From contig CATAWQ010000025.1 of the NCBI GenBank assembly GCA_949500635.1, forward strand, positions 1 to 11,434: DNA of 11,434 nt, written 5' to 3'. Positions 7,181 through 11,434 of the stretch are shown piece after piece. Source of the DNA: an uncultured Mycoplasmatota bacterium (GTDB taxonomy: Bacteria; Bacillota_I; Bacilli_A; Mycoplasmatales; Mycoplasmoidaceae). Both the position numbers and the translations under genes were made by a program. The notes below the pieces were generated by a model. The model was not told the origin of the DNA and did no database searches. It saw only the letters and a program-made list of their open reading frames with translations. The number at the start of each line of letters is the position of its first letter. The stretch's first letter is position 1.

Positions 7181-7729
7181 ATGGGTAAGAAGTTTGTAGA
7201 AAATAAAAAACATGGTTATATAGCAGGCGCGATGTTCAGTGAAGCTGATATTGTACAACGTAAAAAAGAAGGTAAACAATTAAATGAAAAAACAGATATA
7301 AACTGGTATAACCCAATTGAAGCTCCATTTAATGATAAGTCAACTTTACCTTCTGCATCAGATATTTTTTGAGGAGATACAAAAGAAGTATTAAGGAGTG
7401 AATATATAATTGCAGATTTATCTAATTTAGATCCAGGATTATGTTATGAACTAGGAATAGCTTGAGCTGTCAACTACATTAGAGATATTCTTAAAAGAAA
7501 TAATGAATCAGCAGCAAATTTATTAGAAAAATACAGGATTAAAAGCAAAAAAATTATTGCTGTAAGTAGCGATATCAGACAAAAAACAGCAAATAAATAT
7601 AAGGATTATTTAGTCCCATATGGACTAAATCAATATGTTGTTGGTGGAATATTAGATCAAGGGAAAATTGTTCATTCATTCAAAGAAGCATTAAAAATAT
7701 TAATGAATGAAAACCCTATTAAAAAATAA
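7181..7729 (+). CDS. Nucleoside 2-deoxyribosyltransferase family protein
   Basis: Family PF05014 enzymes exchange the base of 2'-deoxynucleosides, or hydrolyse deoxynucleotides, in salvage pathways; mycoplasmas rely on salvage. The 182-residue product shows YIAGAMFSEAD near residues 13-23 (substrate-binding N-terminal strand) and a central block with SEYIIADLSNLDPGLCYELGIA (given here as EYIIADLSNLDP and CYELGIAWA). The Glu in YELGIA corresponds to the family's catalytic nucleophile and the Asp in IADLS to a conserved active-site residue. Start: ATG 7181; an in-frame upstream ATG falls within the tRNA 3' end and is discarded. Two TGA-Trp codons. It is somewhat longer than the roughly 150-160 residues typical, with an inserted segment around residues 98-115. 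Transferase or N-hydrolase cannot be decided from sequence alone. Its 3' end overlaps prmC by 11 nt. Confidence 0.85.
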
Positions 7730-8579
7730 TTTTTTTATCTGAATTTCAAATAAATAGATATCTTCATTTATCAGAATAATCTTTTAGAAAATGGTAAAGA
7801 AGATTTTTATTTTTTAGATAGTTTTCCAAAATATCTTTTTGAGTGGAAGAAATTTCAAATCCCATTAAAAAATTATTTTTATCATTAACTAATTTTTCAT
7901 AATTTTCTATTATTTTGTAATAAAACTCATTTGGATCATTAGAATTAATAAAACTAATTCTATTTTCATATTTAGTCATAGTTTCATCTAGTTCATCTAA
8001 TGCAACATATGGTGGATTCATAATGATGATATCAAACTTTAATTTCTTATTGATAATCGATTCATAGTAATCTCCGTTGATAACATTAATAGGTAGATTA
8101 TATTTTTGGAAATTATGTAATGCATTTGCACATGCTATTTTGTTAATATCAATTGCATAGACATTTGCATTATTAAATTTAGATTTTAAATATGCAGCAA
8201 TGTTGCCTGTTCCACAACATAAATCAACTAAATTAAATTTATTTTTTTTAAAAAACATTTGATGAATTATTTTTTCTGCGTTAACACATAGTAATTCAGT
8301 TTCGTTTCTAGGAACTAATATGCCATCATATATATCTAGAATTAAATTAATAAATTTTGTTTTTTTAATAATATGACCTAATGGTTTTTTATTAATAAAA
8401 TATTGGTTTGAAAATGAAACAAGTGTTAAAAAATTAAAATCAATTTTGTCATTTCTTTTATTTATAAAGTCTTCTTTAGATTTTACTAATTTTGACAAAT
8501 AGAAAATTAATTCATAAATAACTAAATCATTATTTTGATATCTACTTTTAATTTCATTAAAAGCTTGAAAAAATGTCAT
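7719..8579 (-). CDS. prmC: Peptide chain release factor N5-glutamine methyltransferase
   Basis: PrmC (HemK) uses S-adenosylmethionine to methylate the Gln of the GGQ motif in release factors, raising termination efficiency; its substrate prfA is directly upstream. The 286-residue protein has the family PRNETE motif at 90-95, the SAM-binding LVDLCCGTGN at 117-126, and the catalytic NPPY at 188-191. The true C-terminus extends past two TGA-Trp codons (7766-7764 and 7748-7746) and ends KWRYLFIWNSDKKIIF at TAA 7721-7719. The ATG is 1 nt after the prfA stop and has no strong Shine-Dalgarno, so it is probably translated by coupling. Confidence 0.95.
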
Positions 8580-8580
8580 T

Positions 8581-9660
8581 TTATATTTTTAACTCTGTCA
8601 TTAAACGAGTTTGCTCATCTGCGATTAATTGATCAATAATTTCATCTAAATTTCCAAGAATTATCTGGTCTAACTTATTTAAAGTTAAATTAATTCTATG
8701 ATCAGTAATTCTATTTTGTGGATAATTGTATGTTCTAATTTTTTCAGAACGATCTCCAGTTCCTACTTGGGACTTTCTCATAGAAGAAATTTTTTCATTT
8801 CTCTCATGTTCTTGTTTTTGTCATAATTTAGCGTATAACATTTTCATACAAGTGTCTCTATTTTCAAATTGAGATTTTCCTTCTTGACAGCTTACCACAA
8901 CTCCTGTAGGAATATGTGTAATTCTAACAGCGGACTCAGTTCTGTTAACATGTTGGCCACCAGCTCCTGAAGCACGATATGTATCAATTCTTAAATCTGT
9001 AGGATTTATTTTAACATCAACCGCATCAAATTCAGGCAATACAGCAACTGTAATAGTAGAAGTATGAACTCTTCCTTTTGATTCAGTGGCTGGTACACGT
9101 TGCACACGGTGTACACCAGACTCGAATTTCATCTTTGAATAAACTTCTTCGCCTGAAATGTTAAAGAAGATATAGTCATAACCACAAGAGTTTTGAGAAA
9201 TATCCATGATCTTAACTTTTCATCCTTGTTTATCTGCATATCTTTTATACATATCAAAAACATCTGCTACAAAGATGCCAGCTTCATCTCCACCAGCTCC
9301 TGGTCTCATTTCAACAATAACATTCTTTTCGTTGTTAGGATCAACTGGTAGTAATAAGATTTTTATTTCTTCTTCTAATGATGGTATTTTAGACTTGATT
9401 TCATCAAGTTCTAATTTAGCTAATTCTAATAAATCTTTATCTGTTTCAGATGAAACAATTTTTTCATCTTGAATACCATTGTCAATTAATATTTTGTATT
9501 CATTAAACTTTTCATAAATAGGAGTAGTATGTTTAATTTGACGATTAATGTCAGTTAATTGATTAACAGGAAGATTTGCAGACTCTAATTTTTTGTTTAG
9601 TTCTACAAATTTTTTAGCTATTGATTCTAATGATTCGAATAATCGTTTGTTATATTCCAT
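8581..9660 (-). CDS. prfA: Peptide chain release factor 1
   Basis: RF1 recognises UAA and UAG in the ribosomal A site and triggers peptide release. The 359 residues match family length once two TGA codons (in KQGWKV and AKLWQK) are read as Trp. The codon-recognition tripeptide PAT is at residues 190-192 (in RVPATES), specific for RF1 rather than RF2, and GGQ is at 234-236 in YRASGAGGQHVNRTES. The C-terminal GTGDRSEKIRTYNYPQNR is conserved. As the cell reads UGA as Trp, RF1 is expected to be the sole release factor. There is no clear Shine-Dalgarno; the 12 nt before the ATG are the T-tract of an upstream hairpin. Confidence 0.97.
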
Positions 9661-9668
9661 AATAAAAT

Positions 9669-9728
9669 AAAAATCTTCTAATACTATACAAATAGATAAA
9701 CATCTATTTAATAATAGAGATAGAAGAT
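9669..9728 (-). terminator. Hairpin terminator or attenuator between rpmE and prfA
   Basis: Read on the - strand, a long hairpin forms: 9728-9721 with 9680-9673 (8 bp, ATCTTCTA/TAGAAGAT), 9717-9714 with 9687-9684 (4 bp after a 3x3 internal loop) and 9709-9702 with 9697-9690 (8 bp, closing a 4-nt loop). It is followed by TTTTTATTTTATT, which runs straight into the prfA ATG. It begins 11 nt after the rpmE stop. It fits a terminator for rpmE; read-through would feed prfA. Confidence 0.7.
9683..9688 (-). promoter_or_regulatory. Possible -10 box for prfA inside the hairpin
   Basis: TATAGT (5 of 6 to TATAAT) on the - strand lies 22 nt before the prfA ATG and would start transcription about 16 nt before it, within the 3' arm of the hairpin. 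No -35 is evident. The box is part of the paired region, so its match could be incidental. Confidence 0.3.
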
Positions 9729-9739
9729 CGTTAAAGGTG

Positions 9740-10051
9740 TTATTTTTCTGCTGAGTTTAATTGGTCAAGTGAGCTAACACTTTTTTTGTTAGAAGTTTTT
9801 CTAACTTTTGCTGTCTTAGTTTTCTTTGTTGCACTTGTAACCTTTCCAGCTTCAAATTTTTTAGAAAGTTTTTCAGCACGACCCTTAACTTTTTGATCGG
9901 ACATTCCACCCTTGTAAAAAGGATGACAGTTAGAACAAACGTCAAGAGTTACTAAGTCAGTTTTGTTGGTTGACATAATAACAAATTCAGCTCCACATGA
10001 AGCACATTTAAATTTAGTTGACTTTAAATTTGGTTGAATTTTTTTGTTCAT
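9740..10051 (-). CDS. rpmE: 50S ribosomal protein L31
   Basis: Large-subunit protein bridging to the 30S head. The core, residues 1 to about 66, has the two zinc-binding pairs CASC (16-19) and CSNC (39-42), followed by HPFYKGGMSDQKVKGRAEKL, all typical of the zinc (type A) form. The total of 103 residues exceeds the usual 65-90: the extra C-terminal tail is rich in Lys, Thr and Ser (for example TKKTKTAKVRKTSNKK) and is probably disordered. The ATG at 10051 has no Shine-Dalgarno; a TATAAT lies 10 nt upstream. The gene lies divergently from def. Confidence 0.96.
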   Translation of the reverse strand: MNKKIQPNLKSTKFKCASCGAEFVIMSTNKTDLVTLDVCSNCHPFYKGGMSDQKVKGRAEKLSKKFEAGKVTSATKKTKTAKVRKTSNKKSVSSLDQLNSAEK

Positions 10052-10061
10052 ATTAAAATAT

Positions 10062-10067
10062 ATTATA
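10062..10067 (-). promoter_or_regulatory. -10 box of rpmE
   Basis: A perfect TATAAT on the - strand ends 10 nt before the rpmE ATG. TATACA (4 of 6 to TTGACA) sits 16 nt further upstream. Initiation 6-7 nt past the box would leave a leader of only 3-4 nt, consistent with the missing Shine-Dalgarno. Confidence 0.55.
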
Positions 10068-10085
10068 GTAAATATTGGAAATGTG

Positions 10086-10091
10086 TATAAT
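10086..10091 (+). promoter_or_regulatory. Candidate -10 box for def-rnj
   Basis: A perfect TATAAT on the + strand lies 43 nt before the def ATG and would give a leader of about 37 nt with no Shine-Dalgarno. An alternative is the extended -10 TGTTATTAA at 10121-10129, which would start transcription at or beside the ATG at 10135. The sequence cannot choose between them. The first box overlaps the -35 region of the divergent rpmE promoter. Confidence 0.4.
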
Positions 10092-10134
10092 ATTTATGCA
10101 ATTATCTTAATATTTTATTTTGTTATTAATATAC

Positions 10135-10683
10135 ATGGAACCGAAACAATCTTGAATATTACCAGATTCAAATAAACTTTTAAGAAGTATCTGTTCAAAT
10201 TTAGAATTACCTTTAAAAGAACCAGATATTTTTTATGTTAATAAAATGAAAGATTACATTGATGCTTGTTATAAAGAAGAAGATAAAAAATATCATATTC
10301 GTCCAGGTATTGCAATAGCTGGACCTCAAATAGGATTAGCCAAAAGAGTAATCTACATTAATTTTAATTTTGGTGACAAACATTATCAATATTTATTGGC
10401 TAATCCACAAATTGTTTCGCGTTCATTAGGAATTGTTTATCTTTCTAATGGTGAGGGATGTCTAAGTGTTCAAGAAGACCATGAAGGTATTATTCCAAGA
10501 AACAAAAAGATAGTTGTTAAAGCATATGATTTATTGAATAATAAACCAATTACTATAAATGCGGATGGAGTCTTGTCTGTTTGTTTACAACACGAAATTG
10601 ATCATCTTGATGGTGTGTTATATTATGATCATATAAATAAGAATGATAAATATCATATTGAACAAGACTGAATTAAGATATAG
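10135..10683 (+). CDS. def: Peptide deformylase
   Basis: Removes the formyl group from the N-terminal fMet of nascent chains at the ribosome, before Map acts. The 182-residue protein starts MEPKQSWILPDSNKLLRSIC, where the Trp is a TGA codon, so the start lies 37 codons before the first ATG of the uninterrupted frame. All three deformylase motifs are visible: GIAIAGPQIG (58-67, with Gln65), EGCLS (107-111, Cys109 as metal ligand) and HEIDH (153-157, two metal His and catalytic Glu154). The length fits the Gram-positive type. The ending DWIKI includes a second TGA-Trp and stops at TAG. There is no Shine-Dalgarno. Its stop codon overlaps the ribosome site of rnj, suggesting an operon. Confidence 0.95.
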
Positions 10684-10691
10684 GAGATAAT

Positions 10692-11434
10692 ATGGAAAAT
10701 AAAAAAGCACCCACTTATATATTTGCATTAGGTGGAGTAGAAGAAATTGGAAAAAACATGTATGTAGTTGAACATGAAGATGAAATCTTCATTGTTGACT
10801 GTGGTATTAAATTTGCTGATGGCAATAGTTTACTAGGAGTAGATTCGATTATTTGTCCTTTTGATTATTTAGTAAAAAACAAAGATAAAGTAAAAGGCTT
10901 AATAATAACACATGCTCATGAAGACCATATTGGTGGTATTCCATATTTGTTAAAGTCAATTAGTATTCCTAAAATTTATGCTGCTAAATTAACTGCTGGA
11001 ATTATTAAAAAGAAATTAAAAGAACATAAAGATCTTCAAAACTTCTCTTTTGAAAATATTGATGACTTTAAAGTTTTAAAAACTAAACATTTCTCAATTG
11101 AATTTTTTAGAGTATGTCATTCTATACCCGATGCATTTGGTATTTATTTTGAAACACCAAACGGAAAAATAGTTTCTACTGGTGATTTTAGGTTTGATTT
11201 TTCTACTCAAGGTGATGAATCAGATATTGCTAAAATGGCAGAGTTAGGTAGAAGGGGAATTGATGTTTTATTATGTGAATCAACTAATGCAGAGACTCAA
11301 GGTTTTTCCACTAGTGAATGTTACATTATTAATGAAATTAAAAAAATTATTGATAATGCAAAAGGAAGAGTTTTTGTTTCTACATTTGCTTCTAACTTAG
11401 GAAGAATTGAAGAAATTATTGAAATTGCTATTAA
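10692..11434 (+). CDS. rnj: Ribonuclease J (5' part, 247 residues)
   Basis: Metallo-beta-lactamase/beta-CASP ribonuclease with endo- and 5'-3' exonuclease activity, central to mRNA decay and rRNA processing in Firmicutes-type bacteria. The visible part begins FALGGVEEIGKNMYVVE, then the zinc motif ITHAHEDHIGGIPYL (HxHxDH at 74-79), His143 in CHSIPDAFG, STGDFRFD with Asp165, and the start of the beta-CASP domain with LLCESTNAETQGFS and STFASNLGRI. The complete metal motif argues for an active, J1-like enzyme and not an inactive J2-like paralogue. Shine-Dalgarno AGGAG (10682-10686) overlaps the def stop, 5 nt from ATG. The C-terminus lies outside the window. Confidence 0.95.
   Translation, partial: MENKKAPTYIFALGGVEEIGKNMYVVEHEDEIFIVDCGIKFADGNSLLGVDSIICPFDYLVKNKDKVKGLIITHAHEDHIGGIPYLLKSISIPKIYAAKLTAGIIKKKLKEHKDLQNFSFENIDDFKVLKTKHFSIEFFRVCHSIPDAFGIYFETPNGKIVSTGDFRFDFSTQGDESDIAKMAELGRRGIDVLLCESTNAETQGFSTSECYIINEIKKIIDNAKGRVFVSTFASNLGRIEEIIEIAI

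Noticed and set aside
7046..7729. Mobile-element integration at the tRNA-Arg gene
   Set aside because: No integrase, no direct repeat of the tRNA 3' end and no broken flanking genes were seen.
9206..9472. Open frame on the + strand opposite prfA, and other frames opposite rpoA and rpmJ-rpsM
   Set aside because: They lie antisense to or out of frame with clearly conserved genes, and lack ribosome sites and recognisable motifs.
10052..10134. Small gene between rpmE and def
   Set aside because: Only short A/T-rich frames without a ribosome site; the space is accounted for by divergent promoters.
1..11434. CRISPR array, riboswitch, rRNA or replication origin
   Set aside because: No regularly spaced repeats, no known riboswitch core and no DnaA-box clusters were seen; intergenic gaps are all shorter than 150 nt.

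Overview
The window is a stretch of a Mollicutes (mycoplasma-type) chromosome. It is very AT-rich, and UGA is plainly read as tryptophan. At least nine recognisable genes (secY, map, rpsK, rpoA, rplQ, the deoxyribosyltransferase-like gene, prmC, prfA and def), plus the surface-protein gene, are full length only if in-frame TGA codons are translated. By my reading there are about 27 UGA-Trp codons against 2 UGG. The release-factor gene present is RF1, as expected for a cell that does not need UGA termination. The gene set and the surface protein suggest a hominis-group or Ureaplasma-like species, but I cannot name it.

Positions 1-4607 (+ strand) are the 3' end of the conserved spc/alpha ribosomal-protein cluster: secY (3' part), adk, map, infA, rpmJ, rpsM, rpsK, rpoA, rplQ. 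The genes are tightly packed, with overlaps at secY/adk (7 nt) and adk/map (1 nt). The cluster ends in a perfect 26-nt palindrome with T-runs on both sides, a bidirectional terminator.

Positions 4609-6897 (- strand) hold one large convergent gene. It encodes a predicted surface protein of 762 residues with a signal-like N-terminus, about 700 external residues and a C-terminal membrane anchor. It is the least conserved and least understood gene here. It shares the rplQ terminator and has its start near a tRNA-Arg(CCU) gene on the other strand.

Positions 7004-7729 (+ strand) hold a small dyad, the tRNA-Arg promoter, the tRNA, its terminator, and a nucleoside 2-deoxyribosyltransferase-family gene whose -10 box lies in the T-tract of that terminator. 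That gene overlaps the end of the convergent prmC by 11 nt.

Positions 7719-10051 (- strand) carry rpmE, prfA and prmC: ribosomal protein L31, release factor 1, and the methyltransferase that modifies the release-factor GGQ glutamine. From a divergent promoter region (10052-10134) def and rnj run rightward: peptide deformylase and ribonuclease J, the latter cut by the window end. Nearly everything is housekeeping for protein synthesis, N-terminal processing, secretion and RNA turnover. The exceptions are the surface protein and the deoxyribosyltransferase-like gene.

A recurring theme is two modes of translation start. Operon-internal genes (adk, rpsM, rpsK, rpoA, rplQ, rnj) and the surface gene have Shine-Dalgarno sequences. 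Genes that begin transcripts or may do so (rpmJ, the deoxyribosyltransferase-like gene, rpmE, possibly def and prfA) lack one and have a TATAAT-like box only about 5-17 nt before the start codon, which suggests leaderless or nearly leaderless mRNAs.
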